From contig CALLQB010000004.1 of NCBI GenBank assembly GCA_938015295.1, positions 1 through 64,000 on the forward strand: 64,000 nucleotides of DNA. The letters are read 5' to 3'. Numbering within the stretch: position 1 is the first letter of the stretch; each line of letters starts with the position of its first letter. The notes beneath the pieces were generated by a model, which had not been told where the DNA came from, searched no databases, and was given only the letters and a program-made list of their open reading frames with translations. Positions 7,593 through 16,599 of the stretch are shown piece after piece. The position numbers were made by a program, and so were the translations under genes. Source of the stretch: an uncultured Acidimicrobiales bacterium (lineage in GTDB: Bacteria; Actinomycetota; Acidimicrobiia; Acidimicrobiales; SHLQ01).

Positions 7593-8570
7593 TTATTTGC
7601 CGGCTAGGGCGGCTACTACTGGGGCGAAATCTTCCATGGCGGTGTCGCCTACGGTGACGTAGGAGATGCCGAAAGTTTCGCGGCGGGCTTCGAGCTTCTC
7701 GACGATCTCGTCGACCGAGCCGATGAGGGTGTGCGGGTGTGTCGCCATTGCTTCGGGTTTCATGCCGAACGCCGCGGCCATGCCCGCGGTGGTCTTTTCG
7801 GTCTGATCGGTAACTGTAGTGAAGTAGGCGGCGATCTCGATTTCGATGTCGTCGAACCGGTCGCCCGCGCCGTCACGGATCCATTGCACCTTGTCGGCGG
7901 TACCCGCAGCCGTGCCGGATCCGACGCCAGCGGCGCCGATCTTGCCCGCTGAGTTGTTGAAGTTGATCGACACGATGTCGGCCAGGCGGCCAGCAATGCC
8001 CAGAACCTTCGGGGCGCCGCCACCGATCATGATCTTTACACCACCCTTTTGCACTGCCGCCGGAACGGCCCGAGTGTTGTGCACGTTGACGTGCTCGCCA
8101 GAGAAATCAAGGTCCTCGCCAGCGAAGAAGGACTTGGCGAACTCGACGTATTCGGTCATGCGTTCAATACGGATGCCGGCGCGCTCCATTGGGATACCCA
8201 TCGCCTCGTATTCGCTGTTGATCCAGCCAGCACCAAAGCCGGCCTCAAGGCGGCCTTCCGACAAGAAGTCGATGGTCGACAACGACTTCATCAACACCAT
8301 TGGGTGGTGGTAATCGCAGCACACAACCCGCGACCCAATTTTGATCGTGCTGGTGACCGCGGCGGCGGCCATCATCGCCGGAATGCACGCAACGGTTTGT
8401 TCGGGGTGGCTGGCCTCGGTCATGGCCGAGCCGGCGCCGAAGTAGTGGTCGGCCACATGCAGCACGTCGTAGCCGAGGGTTTCGGCCTTGCGGGCGGTTT
8501 CGGTCCAGTCTTTCGCCGACTCGGGTTTGTATGCCTGGCAGCCGAAGCGGAACGGCTTTGGGTTGCTCAT
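7593..8570 (-). CDS. LLM class F420-dependent oxidoreductase
   Basis: This 325-residue protein is of the TIGR03621-like type. It begins with the strand FRFGCQAYKP, has VLHVADHYF near residue 35 and the signature STIDFLSEGRLEAGFGAGW followed by N-S-E-Y-E-A-M-G-I. A later glycine-rich strand, IMIGGGAPKVL, is the usual cofactor phosphate site. It lies 42 bases downstream of the PEP-utilising enzyme gene on the same strand and is probably in one transcript with it. Its stop codon is 6 bases from a REP palindrome, which may act as its terminator. Confidence 0.92.
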   Translation of the reverse strand: MSNPKPFRFGCQAYKPESAKDWTETARKAETLGYDVLHVADHYFGAGSAMTEASHPEQTVACIPAMMAAAAVTSTIKIGSRVVCCDYHHPMVLMKSLSTIDFLSEGRLEAGFGAGWINSEYEAMGIPMERAGIRIERMTEYVEFAKSFFAGEDLDFSGEHVNVHNTRAVPAAVQKGGVKIMIGGGAPKVLGIAGRLADIVSINFNNSAGKIGAAGVGSGTAAGTADKVQWIRDGAGDRFDDIEIEIAAYFTTVTDQTEKTTAGMAAAFGMKPEAMATHPHTLIGSVDEIVEKLEARRETFGISYVTVGDTAMEDFAPVVAALAGK

Positions 8571-8612
8571 TGTTCTTGACTCGTTCTTTCCTGGGTTCTG
8601 ATGGTTGCGTTT

Positions 8613-10352
8613 TTAGGCTTCGATAATGGTGACTTGGCCGGTGGCCCCATCGACCTCGATGATGGCCCCGTCAGGAATCTTCTCGGTAGCGCCTTCGATC
8701 GACACCACACACGGCAGGCCGAGTTCGCGGCTGACAATAATGGCGTGGCTGATTTGGCCACCGACGTTGACCACCACACCGCCAGCGGCGAGAAACAGTG
8801 GGGTCCACGCCGGGTCGGTAACCGGGGCGATCATGATGTCGCCGGGTTCGAGCGCCGACGGATCGCTTGGGTCGAGGATGACTCGTGCTGTGCCGCGAAT
8901 GGTGCCCGGGCAGCCGGGAACCCCCTGCAGCACCTCGCCAACGGTAGCCTTTGCCGCCTCGTCGTTGCCCTTCTTCGGCCACGACCCGAGCGGCGGAACG
9001 TTGCCGTCTTTGATGATGAACGGTGGCTCGAGTTCCCACAACTGATCCCAGGTGGCAGCCCGGTCGGCCAAGGTGCCTGAGAACGATGCCGGGTCGGCGA
9101 TGAAGCTCTCGACCTCACTGTCGAGCAACATCCAGATGTGGTTGGCGGCGACGATGTTGCCAGCCTCGCCATGGCGTCGACCGAGTTCGCGGAAAGCCAT
9201 CCGGCCTTCGTGCACGACCCTAACGATGTTGGTTTTGGTGCGTTCACGGAAGATCATCTGACTCGTAGCGATGATCGCGGCCTCGTAGGTTCCGGAGAGT
9301 TCGTCGTTGCCCAAGGCAGCGACCTTGGCCCGTACCTCGTCGATGAGGGCGAGACGTTCGTCGGCCTTCGCCTTATTGCGAATCGTCGGCGACTGGTCCT
9401 CAGCTTGGAAACGAACCCGTTCAAGTACCGCCAGGGCCATTTCAGGATTGGTCTCCCAGGTTTCCGAGCTCATTTCCCACTCGTTGGGTCCGCGAGAGCC
9501 GAAATCGGAGATGAACGCTGCCCATGATTCGAGGAAATCCGTTGCCGCTGGTGTTGCTGCGGCAGCGAGTCGATCGAGGATGCCGCTGACTCCGGCATCG
9601 AACTCGGCGGTTAGTTCGTCGCTGGCCTTGATGGTGCGCGAAAGGTCCCACAAACGGAAGCCCGGTTCAGCCGAGTCGACGTTGCCGATTCCCGAGACGA
9701 GCTTCATTGGCACGGTCGGGTCGCCAATCGCTTCGCCGATAGCGAACAAGATGCCCGGCGCGACGCCCGAACCGCTCGACGGGATGGCGTGGCTTTCAAA
9801 CAGCTTTTGCAGCAGCGGCTGTGTTGAGCGGGCCCGGGCAACTAGGTCGGCGTCGCTGGCAGTAGCGAGATCTGGTCTCGACGCACGAAGTGCAATCGTG
9901 TCGAGTTTCTCCTGGTTGATCTCGGGCCATTCGGTGGTGGTCATCAGCCAGCCAAGATGAGCGCCGATGTTTTCGAGTAGATCGGGTCGCTCGTCGAGCG
10001 GGTGGGGCACGTAGGCGGGCACATCGGGGTGATCGCCAAAGAACGCAAGGTCGAGTTGTTCGACTGTGACCGCTGGGCTGCGCACACCTTGCATTCGCAC
10101 GTTCGCGAGGTTGATGTAGAAGTAGCCACCAAAGAAGCCAACGGTTTCAGGAAGGTCGGCATCGAACTCGTCGAAGCTGTAGTTGCCGGACCGCACGTAG
10201 CCGTCGCGCCAGCCGAGCACCATGCCCTTTTCCCAGCTGAATTGTTGCCCGAGCGGGCTCGCTGGTGTGGGCAAAACCTCGCCGGCATTTGCCCGCGTGT
10301 AATGGGGCCAACGCTCGCTCACGGGCCAGTCGGTTATCCAACGGTCTTCCAT
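8613..10352 (-). CDS. PEP-utilising enzyme (phosphohistidine swivel domain), no ATP-grasp domain
   Basis: This 579-residue protein has the swivelling phosphohistidine domain of PEP synthase, PPDK and rifampicin phosphotransferase at its C-terminus. The motif is VGGQISHAIIVSRELG, with the phospho-carrier histidine at H536, followed by the typical GLPCVV strand. The N-terminal ~480 residues are mostly helical and resemble the central/C-terminal part of rifampicin-phosphotransferase-like enzymes. I see no ATP-grasp nucleotide domain, so a partner would be needed to charge the histidine, or the protein has another role. The start has a good ribosome site (AGGGGAAGAG just before ATG). It is divergent from a molybdopterin oxidoreductase, with a palindromic operator between them. 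Confidence 0.82.
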   Translation of the reverse strand: MEDRWITDWPVSERWPHYTRANAGEVLPTPASPLGQQFSWEKGMVLGWRDGYVRSGNYSFDEFDADLPETVGFFGGYFYINLANVRMQGVRSPAVTVEQLDLAFFGDHPDVPAYVPHPLDERPDLLENIGAHLGWLMTTTEWPEINQEKLDTIALRASRPDLATASDADLVARARSTQPLLQKLFESHAIPSSGSGVAPGILFAIGEAIGDPTVPMKLVSGIGNVDSAEPGFRLWDLSRTIKASDELTAEFDAGVSGILDRLAAAATPAATDFLESWAAFISDFGSRGPNEWEMSSETWETNPEMALAVLERVRFQAEDQSPTIRNKAKADERLALIDEVRAKVAALGNDELSGTYEAAIIATSQMIFRERTKTNIVRVVHEGRMAFRELGRRHGEAGNIVAANHIWMLLDSEVESFIADPASFSGTLADRAATWDQLWELEPPFIIKDGNVPPLGSWPKKGNDEAAKATVGEVLQGVPGCPGTIRGTARVILDPSDPSALEPGDIMIAPVTDPAWTPLFLAAGGVVVNVGGQISHAIIVSRELGLPCVVSIEGATEKIPDGAIIEVDGATGQVTIIEA

Positions 10353-10403
10353 CTCTTCCCCTTTTTTACGGCGAACTCTTCAGAGTCTGGCGTGTCCTGT
10401 GAG

Positions 10404-10425
10404 AAACTAACCGAGCGATTAGTTT
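10404..10425. promoter_or_regulatory. TetR-type palindromic operator in divergent intergenic region
   Basis: The site is AAACTAA-CCGAGCGA-TTAGTTT, a 22-bp near-perfect palindrome with 7-bp outer arms and an inner CG..CG core. It lies 26 bases before the start of the molybdopterin oxidoreductase gene and 52 bases before the PEP-utilising gene on the other strand, so it can control both. Palindromes of the form ACTAAYCG-N2-CGRTTAGT are typical for TetR-family regulators of actinobacterial lipid genes. No regulator gene is adjacent. Confidence 0.7.
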
Positions 10426-10450
10426 TTGTCAGACACAGAGGCGCGACCAC

Positions 10451-12634
10451 ATGACCACCGAAGATGTACCAACGGCCGACAACACCGAGCTCGACACGAA
10501 ACACTCGTTCTGTCGTGTTTGCCACGCGGCTTGCCCGATCGAGGTCGACATCGATGGCAACGACCACGTTGTCGAGATCCGCGGAGTAAAAGACGACCCG
10601 CTGTTCGAAGGGTACACCTGCATCAAGGGCCGTCAGCTGCCCGATCAGATGCATCACCCAGATCGCCTCCGAGCCACCTATCGTCGTGCCGCTGATGGCC
10701 ACCTCGAAGAGGTCGCGTCGGCCGATGCCCTCGACGAGATCGCCACGAAGCTGGCAGTGATCATCGAAGAACATGGTCCCGGCGCCGTAGCGTCGTACAC
10801 CGGTACGGGTGGTTACCAGAACAGTGCCGCGCTCGAATCGGCACGCGGTTTCCACAAAGGCATTGGTTCGCGATCGCTGTATACCTCGGTCACCATCGAC
10901 CAGCCCGCCAAAGGTGTCGTGCCCGGCATCACCGGGTGGTGGGAGGCCGGATTCCACAACTTCCGCGACGCCGACGTTTCGATGGCCATTGGCTACAACC
11001 CGATGGTGTCGAGCTACGGCGCCGTCGGTGGCTTGCAGGGAACCAACCCGTTCATGGTGATGCGTCGCGCCAAGGAGCGGGGCATGAAACTCATCGTGGT
11101 CGACCCCCGCAAAACCGAGCTGTCGACGTTCGCCGACATTCACCTGCAGGTGAAGCCGGGCGAAGACCCAGCGCTTATTTCCGGGCTCATCAACGTGATC
11201 CTCAGCGAGGGCCTACACGACCAGGAATTCTGCGACCAGTGGGTCAACGGCCTCGGCGAACTCATGGCCGAGGTTGCTCCGTTCACACCCGAGTACGTCG
11301 CCGAACGCTGTCAGATCGACGCTGATGATCTCGTCGCTGCTGCCCGCATGTTCGCCGCGGGAACCCGCGGCACCGCAGGCACCGGTACTGGTCCGAACAT
11401 GGCGCCAAACTCTTTACTCACCGAACATCTCGCTATCAGCCTCAACGCAATCTGTGGCCGGGTAAATCGCGAAGGCGACCACCTCGAGTCGGGTGCGTTG
11501 CTGTACCCCGACACGCCAAAACGGGCGCAGGCGATTGCCCCGGTCGATCCGCGCACCGGCCCGCCACACCGCTTCCGTAACCTGCGGGGTTACCGGGGCG
11601 AGATGTTGTGTACGGCGTTGGCCGAAGAAATTCTCGAACCCGGCGAAGGTCAGGTGCGGGCGCTTATCTGCAGCGGCGGCAACCCTGCCGTTGCGTTCCC
11701 CGATCAGGCACTCACGATGGAAGCGCTTCGCGATCTCGAACTGCTTGTCGTGGTCGATCACCGAATGACCGCCACTGCTGCCGAAGCCGATTACGTCATC
11801 GCCCCAACGTTGTCGCTCGAGCGCGCCGACGTGCCGCACCTCATGGACCGCTGGCTCACCCAGCCCTATACCAACTACACCGACGCGGTCATCGAACCTG
11901 AAGGTGACGTGCTCAACGAGTGGCAGGTTTTCCACGGACTGTCTCGACGCCTCGGCACACCAATGCCTCTCGCTGGCGGCGACCTGGCCGAGATCGAAAC
12001 ACCTACCGACCACGACGTCATCGATCACATTTACGCTCTCGCACGGATGCCGCTCGACGAGGTTCGAGCCCACCGCCGTGAGGTGCACCCCGACAAGTCA
12101 CTTATTACCCAGGCAGCCGATCCAAAATGCACGGCAAAGTTTGAGGTGGGCACCGAAATCATGATGACCAAACTTGCCGCTGTTGCAACCCAACAGACCG
12201 GATCGGAGCTGATCGAAGGCTACGTCGACGGCGAGTTCCCGTTCCGATTGGTGAGCCGCCGCCTCAAGGCATCGCTGAACTCACTCGGCCCGGAACTGCC
12301 GGGATTAGCCCGCAAGGGCACGACCAACGCGGCCTATATGAACCCCGCCGACCTCACCGCACTTGGTCTAGAGTCCGGCGACCTCATCGATATCAGCTCG
12401 ACGGTCGGCACGATTACCGGCGTGTGCGAGGCGGCCCCCGATGTCAAACAAGGCGTGATCTCGATGGCGCATTCCTGGGGCGACGGGTCACTCGAAGACG
12501 ACAAGGTGCGCGATATTGGCGTGCCGACCAGCCGACTTACCAGCACCACGGCTGCCTACGACGACATCACCGGAATGGCGGTACTGAGTGCCATACCGGT
12601 GAACGTTCGAGCGAGCGAACTTCAGACGGCCTAA
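10451..12634 (+). CDS. Molybdopterin-dependent oxidoreductase (DMSO reductase/FdhF superfamily)
   Basis: This 727-residue protein has an N-terminal [4Fe-4S] ligand set at C21, C24, C28 and C57, followed by the large bis-MGD binding domains. A C-terminal cofactor-binding domain includes the segments SRRLKASLNS and A-Y-M-N-P-A-D. There is no twin-arginine signal, so it is predicted to be cytoplasmic. Family members of this size in actinobacteria are annotated as formate dehydrogenase- or assimilatory-type oxidoreductases; the substrate cannot be assigned. No electron-transfer subunit is adjacent. The ATG start is preceded by AGAGG at a good distance. It stands alone, and the next gene is convergent. 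Confidence 0.9.
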   Translation: MTTEDVPTADNTELDTKHSFCRVCHAACPIEVDIDGNDHVVEIRGVKDDPLFEGYTCIKGRQLPDQMHHPDRLRATYRRAADGHLEEVASADALDEIATKLAVIIEEHGPGAVASYTGTGGYQNSAALESARGFHKGIGSRSLYTSVTIDQPAKGVVPGITGWWEAGFHNFRDADVSMAIGYNPMVSSYGAVGGLQGTNPFMVMRRAKERGMKLIVVDPRKTELSTFADIHLQVKPGEDPALISGLINVILSEGLHDQEFCDQWVNGLGELMAEVAPFTPEYVAERCQIDADDLVAAARMFAAGTRGTAGTGTGPNMAPNSLLTEHLAISLNAICGRVNREGDHLESGALLYPDTPKRAQAIAPVDPRTGPPHRFRNLRGYRGEMLCTALAEEILEPGEGQVRALICSGGNPAVAFPDQALTMEALRDLELLVVVDHRMTATAAEADYVIAPTLSLERADVPHLMDRWLTQPYTNYTDAVIEPEGDVLNEWQVFHGLSRRLGTPMPLAGGDLAEIETPTDHDVIDHIYALARMPLDEVRAHRREVHPDKSLITQAADPKCTAKFEVGTEIMMTKLAAVATQQTGSELIEGYVDGEFPFRLVSRRLKASLNSLGPELPGLARKGTTNAAYMNPADLTALGLESGDLIDISSTVGTITGVCEAAPDVKQGVISMAHSWGDGSLEDDKVRDIGVPTSRLTSTTAAYDDITGMAVLSAIPVNVRASELQTA

Positions 12635-12652
12635 CGAACATCGTCCGCTAGG

Positions 12653-12668
12653 CCGCCTGAGGCGGTTT
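12653..12668 (+). terminator. Short hairpin between convergent genes
   Basis: CCGCC-TGA-GGCGG is followed by TTTC. The 5-bp GC-only stem lies in the 38-base gap between the molybdopterin oxidoreductase and the CaiB/BaiF gene. It may end the plus-strand transcript, but the stem and T-run are short. Confidence 0.4.
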
Positions 12669-12672
12669 CGGG

Positions 12673-13866
12673 TTAGTTGATCGTGCCTGCCTCGCGCAGT
12701 GCGGCGATCTGCTCGGCCGTACGGCCCAAGGCGGTGAGGATCTCTTCGTTGTCTTCGCCGCGAAGCGACCCTGAGGCAGCAACCGCGGCAGGAGTCGAGG
12801 AGAACCGAGCTGCGGGCACTGGCTGACGGACTCGGCCGGCGATCGGGTGATCCCATTCGGCGAGCGAACCGTTGTGGACGATCTGCGGGTCGACGAGCAC
12901 CTCATCGGCGTCAAGAATCGGCCCACAGGGCACGTCGGCTTCGATCAAGCGTTCGAGAACCTCGGCCGACGGGATTTCGGCGAACGCTTCGGCGAGAAGC
13001 ACACCGAGCGCCTGGAAGTTGTCGGGGTTGGTGATGGCGGCCATGTCGCAGAACCGGGGATCTTCGACCCATTCGGGGTGACCGAGCGCCCGGTACAACG
13101 CGTGACGCTGCGGGTCGTTGATCACGAAGTACACGATTTTGCCGTCGGCGGTATCGGTGAGGTTGTACACCTGCGACAACAAGAAGCCGGGCGAGGCGTC
13201 GTCGTCCATCAGGGTTTTGTCCATCATCCCGTCGGGCCAAAAGAAGTAGAGGCACGCGTCGATCATCGGCACCTCAACATGTTGCCCACCGCCTCCCCTT
13301 TCACGCACCAAGAGGGCGGCGGTAATGGCCTGCGACACGGTGAGAGCGGTGCTCTTGTCGGCAAAGAGGTTGCGGATCATGTCGGGAAACGGAATCTCGG
13401 GGTTGAGCTGGCGGCTGATGACACCGCTGAGGCCCTGAATGACGGGGTCGAGCACTGGCCGCGCTGCATAGGGTCCGGTCGGACCGAAACCGCTGATCGA
13501 GCAGTAGATGATGTTGGGGTTGATCGCTCGAATATCGTCGTAGGAGATACCTAGGCGGTCGACGGCCCCGGGTCGGAAGTTTTGCACCAGCACGTCGGCG
13601 TCGGCGGCAAGATCGAGCACGATCTGCCGTCCGTCGTCGGTGGACATGTCGACACCCAACGAGCGCTTGCCGCGGTTGTTGTTGAGATAAAAGGCTGGCA
13701 TGCCATTCTTGGCAAACGAGGGGAGCCGGGTGACATCGCCGAACCCGGTTAGCGGCTCAACCTTGATGACCTCGGCGCCCTGATCGGCCATCAGCATGGT
13801 GGCTAGCGGTCCTGACACCACCTGTGAAAGATCGACAACTTTGTAACCATCGAGTGGACCCGGCAT
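12673..13866 (-). CDS. CaiB/BaiF CoA-transferase (class III)
   Basis: This 397-residue protein begins with the family signature GYKVVDLSQVVSGPLAT and the segment AEVIKVEP. The catalytic aspartate, which forms the acyl-aspartyl anhydride in class III CoA-transferases, matches D170 in FADKSTAL. The length is typical. The family moves CoA between carboxylic acids, so the enzyme could activate an acid for the catabolic genes nearby. The start is ATG with GGGGGAAG about 7 bases upstream. It is divergent from the KstD-like flavoprotein gene with 143 bases between them, and the two may be co-regulated. Confidence 0.93.
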   Translation of the reverse strand: MPGPLDGYKVVDLSQVVSGPLATMLMADQGAEVIKVEPLTGFGDVTRLPSFAKNGMPAFYLNNNRGKRSLGVDMSTDDGRQIVLDLAADADVLVQNFRPGAVDRLGISYDDIRAINPNIIYCSISGFGPTGPYAARPVLDPVIQGLSGVISRQLNPEIPFPDMIRNLFADKSTALTVSQAITAALLVRERGGGGQHVEVPMIDACLYFFWPDGMMDKTLMDDDASPGFLLSQVYNLTDTADGKIVYFVINDPQRHALYRALGHPEWVEDPRFCDMAAITNPDNFQALGVLLAEAFAEIPSAEVLERLIEADVPCGPILDADEVLVDPQIVHNGSLAEWDHPIAGRVRQPVPAARFSSTPAAVAASGSLRGEDNEEILTALGRTAEQIAALREAGTIN

Positions 13867-13935
13867 GTACTTCCCCCTGGGAAACTATGTGAACAGCCGA
13901 GATAGTACTTGCCGTTGCGGGGTCGGTGGCAAGAA

Positions 13936-13966
13936 TTGACTGCTTGGTATGTCGGTCTGATGTACT
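13936..13966 (+). promoter_or_regulatory. Possible promoter of the KstD-like gene
   Basis: A TTGACT hexamer at 13936-13941 is followed 17-19 bases later by GATGTA/TGTACT. This is a plausible -35/-10 pair that would start transcription roughly 40 bases before the ATG at 14010. The -10 match is weak. Confidence 0.3.
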
Positions 13967-14009
13967 CGTGGAGTGCGCAGCCGCGTACCTGGCAGGCAAA
14001 GGACTACCT

Positions 14010-15626
14010 ATGCAGTTCAACAGCTCACACGATGTGGTGATTCTCGGCAGTGGCGCTGCCGGGCTCGTGGCCGCAATCGCGGCTTCCGACGAAGGCGCGG
14101 ATGTTGGCGTGTTCGAAAAGAGCGAGCTCTTGGGTGGCACCTCGGCAATGAGTGGCGGCATTGTGTGGATGCCCAACAACCATCTGCAGTCCGAGGCTGG
14201 CAAAGAGGACTCGCGTCAAGATGCACTCGACTATCTCGGGGCGCTTGCCTTGGGGCAGATCGATTCCGACATGGCAGCCACGTTCGTCGATGAGGGCCCG
14301 CAGATGTTGCAGTATCTCGACGAGAACACGCCCTGTTCGTTTCATCTCCTTGCGACCTACCCCGACTATCACCCCGAGCACCCGGGCGGGAAGCCTGAGG
14401 GTGGCCGTTCGATCGACAACGGCCTTTTCCCGTACCCGAGTCTTGGCGACTGGGCGGATCGCATTCGCAATCAACGAGGCGCCAACCCGGTGATGCTGAT
14501 CGAAACACCACTGGGTGGAGCGACCGAGATGCCGCCGGCCGAGACCATTGGGAAACGGATGCAAGACGGCGAGAACGGGATGGGTCTTGGTTTGGTCGGA
14601 GCCCTTCTCAAGGGTTGCCTCGATCGTGGTGTCGAACCTTCGACACGAGCAAAGGCCGAGCATCTGCTGATCGAAGACGGCAGGGTCGTCGGCGTTGAGA
14701 TCACCAACGGCGACGAGACACAGCTCATCGAAGCTCGCAAGGCGGTCATTATCGCCACCGGTGGCTTTGAATGGAACGAAGAACTCTGCCGCACGTTCCT
14801 ACGCGGACCAATGACGGCGCCTGCCGGATCGCCAGAAAACACCGGAGATGGCCTCGTGATGGCGATGGAGGCCGGCGCCCGACTCGGCAATATGCGCAAC
14901 GCCTGGTGGGTGCCGGTGACCCGTATCCCCGGCGAGGAGCAGTTCGGTGCCCCGTCGGTGCATCTCATTCTTCTCGAACGCACCCGCCCCGGTTCGCTCA
15001 TGGTCAACAGCACGGGCAAACGGTTTTGCAATGAGGCCGGCAATTACAACTCGATGGGCGGCGTCTTTCATGAGTTCGACCCGACCGCCTTCGATTACCC
15101 GAACCTCCCCGCGTGGCTGATTTTCGATCACGCGCACAAGATGCGATACGACGTCGCAGGGGCACCGCCAGGTGCTGAGGTTCCTGCATGGATGCGGTCG
15201 GGCGATTCGATCGAAGCCTTAGCTGCCGAGGTAGCGGTCGACCCCGAAACCCTCGCCGCCACGCTCGGCCGCTTCAACGAGTATGCGTCCAAGGGCGAGG
15301 ATCCCGACTTCGGTCGTGGCGAAAGCGCGTACGACACGTTCAATGGCGACCAGTCGTTGCCAGGGGTACAAGCAACCTTGGCGCCGCTCGCCGGTCCGTT
15401 CTATGCGATCCCGATCGAACTGGGGTCGCTCGGAACCAATGGGGGCCCGAAGACCGACACTCGCGGTCGTGTGCTCTCGCTTGCGGGCGGAGTGATTCCC
15501 GGCCTCTACGCCGCTGGTAACGCTATGGCGGCGGCAACCGGAATGGTCTACGGCGGTGCCGGAGGAACGCTGGGGCCAGCGATGACCTTCGGCTACATCG
15601 CAGGTCGCAACGCTGCAGCCGAGTAA
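14010..15626 (+). CDS. FAD-dependent oxidoreductase, 3-ketosteroid delta1-dehydrogenase/fumarate-reductase type
   Basis: This 538-residue flavoprotein has the dinucleotide motif G13-S-G15-A-A-G18 at the very N-terminus, then the FAD contact E-K-S-E-L-L-G-G-T-S-A-M-S-G-G. The C-terminal FAD segment reads G-L-Y-A-A-G-N followed by G-M-V-Y-G-G-A-G-G-T-L-G-P. This arrangement is shared by KstD and related succinate/fumarate-type flavoproteins, which introduce or remove a C=C bond next to a carbonyl. I chose the ATG at 14010 because AAAGGA lies 6 bases before it. The 28 codons upstream in the same frame carry no family residues and overlap the probable promoter. Substrate specificity is unproven. 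The neighbours fit breakdown of a cyclic acid or ketone. Confidence 0.9.
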   Translation: MQFNSSHDVVILGSGAAGLVAAIAASDEGADVGVFEKSELLGGTSAMSGGIVWMPNNHLQSEAGKEDSRQDALDYLGALALGQIDSDMAATFVDEGPQMLQYLDENTPCSFHLLATYPDYHPEHPGGKPEGGRSIDNGLFPYPSLGDWADRIRNQRGANPVMLIETPLGGATEMPPAETIGKRMQDGENGMGLGLVGALLKGCLDRGVEPSTRAKAEHLLIEDGRVVGVEITNGDETQLIEARKAVIIATGGFEWNEELCRTFLRGPMTAPAGSPENTGDGLVMAMEAGARLGNMRNAWWVPVTRIPGEEQFGAPSVHLILLERTRPGSLMVNSTGKRFCNEAGNYNSMGGVFHEFDPTAFDYPNLPAWLIFDHAHKMRYDVAGAPPGAEVPAWMRSGDSIEALAAEVAVDPETLAATLGRFNEYASKGEDPDFGRGESAYDTFNGDQSLPGVQATLAPLAGPFYAIPIELGSLGTNGGPKTDTRGRVLSLAGGVIPGLYAAGNAMAAATGMVYGGAGGTLGPAMTFGYIAGRNAAAE

Positions 15627-15679
15627 CTGGTCGTACGCTGCGATCTCAATGGGTGGTTCTTCCCGCCGATTGAAACAGC

Positions 15680-16573
15680 GTGAAACTCATGCGTCTGATG
15701 GCAGCACTGCTTGTTGGCGTCCTGCTTGGTGACGCGGGTGTGCTCGGCGGAATCTCGCCGCTCGGGGCTGATGACGCAGCCACCTTCCCCTCGACACAAC
15801 GGTCAGCGCAGCTGCTCGATGAGCGGTCGCGAAGCCGCGTGCCAACGACGCCGTCGAACTACACGGTCGGGTACTACGGCGACAGTTTCGCCTTTGATGC
15901 CGCCGAACACGCCCATCACCTTCTCGAAACTGGCGGCCGGCTCCAGGTGGTAGGTGCATCGTTTCACGGCGTCGCGGTTTGTGACCTGCTTCCTCAGATG
16001 CGTTCGGACGTTGCATCGCAGGACCTCTTTGCCGCAGTGATGGTGTTCGCTGGTAACGCGTTCACCGACTGCATGAAAAAGCCGGACGGTCGGCAGCTCA
16101 GTAAACGCGCCACGTTGAAAAAGTTCGAGACCGATCTCCAGGCCGCCGTCGACATGTTTGTGGCCGAAGGCACACGTGTGTATCTCGGCACCGTGCCGAC
16201 ATCGCGGCTGCAGGAGTCGTTTGGCTCCGACTGGTCACTGGCGACGAACCGGGTCGTGCGGCGCGTTGCCAAGCGAACAGCAAGGGCAAAGCTCATCGAG
16301 TCGGCGGCAGTGGTCTTAAACGCCGACGGTGACTACACCGAGACGTTGCCTTGTTTGGACTTCGAGCCGTGTCTCAACGGTAAGCGCAACCTGATTCGAG
16401 AATCGACCGGTATTCACTTCTGCACGAGCGGCTACGAAGACGTCGCGGTCGCTGTCGATACCTGCCCGGTCTGGTCGAGCGGGGCGTTCCGTTTCGCAGC
16501 GGCGCTCACATCGCCCGTGGTTGAAGACGCCCAGAAATACTGGCGACGCCAACAAGACTCGACATCGAACTAG
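15680..16573 (+). CDS. SGNH/GDSL-like hydrolase, exported
   Basis: This protein of about 297 residues has an N-terminal hydrophobic stretch (about residues 5-26) that looks like a signal peptide or anchor. It is followed by the first SGNH block, YYGDSF (G67-D68-S69 with the presumed nucleophile S69). A third-block-like FAGNAF and a late G-I-H-F-C with the putative histidine complete the set. It resembles the SGNH proteins found with acyltransferase-3 enzymes, but here it is alone. The start is a GTG at 15680; an ATG three codons later is equally possible. The stop codon lies in the first copy of an 18-bp tandem duplication. Confidence 0.75.
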   Translation: MKLMRLMAALLVGVLLGDAGVLGGISPLGADDAATFPSTQRSAQLLDERSRSRVPTTPSNYTVGYYGDSFAFDAAEHAHHLLETGGRLQVVGASFHGVAVCDLLPQMRSDVASQDLFAAVMVFAGNAFTDCMKKPDGRQLSKRATLKKFETDLQAAVDMFVAEGTRVYLGTVPTSRLQESFGSDWSLATNRVVRRVAKRTARAKLIESAAVVLNADGDYTETLPCLDFEPCLNGKRNLIRESTGIHFCTSGYEDVAVAVDTCPVWSSGAFRFAAALTSPVVEDAQKYWRRQQDSTSN

Positions 16574-16596
16574 AACACGACATCGAACTAGAACAC
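16561..16596. repeat. 18-bp exact tandem duplication
   Basis: GACATCGAACTAGAACAC occurs twice head to tail (16561-16578 and 16579-16596). The first copy holds the stop codon of the SGNH protein. It fills the gap to the 3' end of the convergent Nudix gene and is probably a recent slippage duplication. Confidence 0.9.
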
Positions 16597-16599
16597 CTG

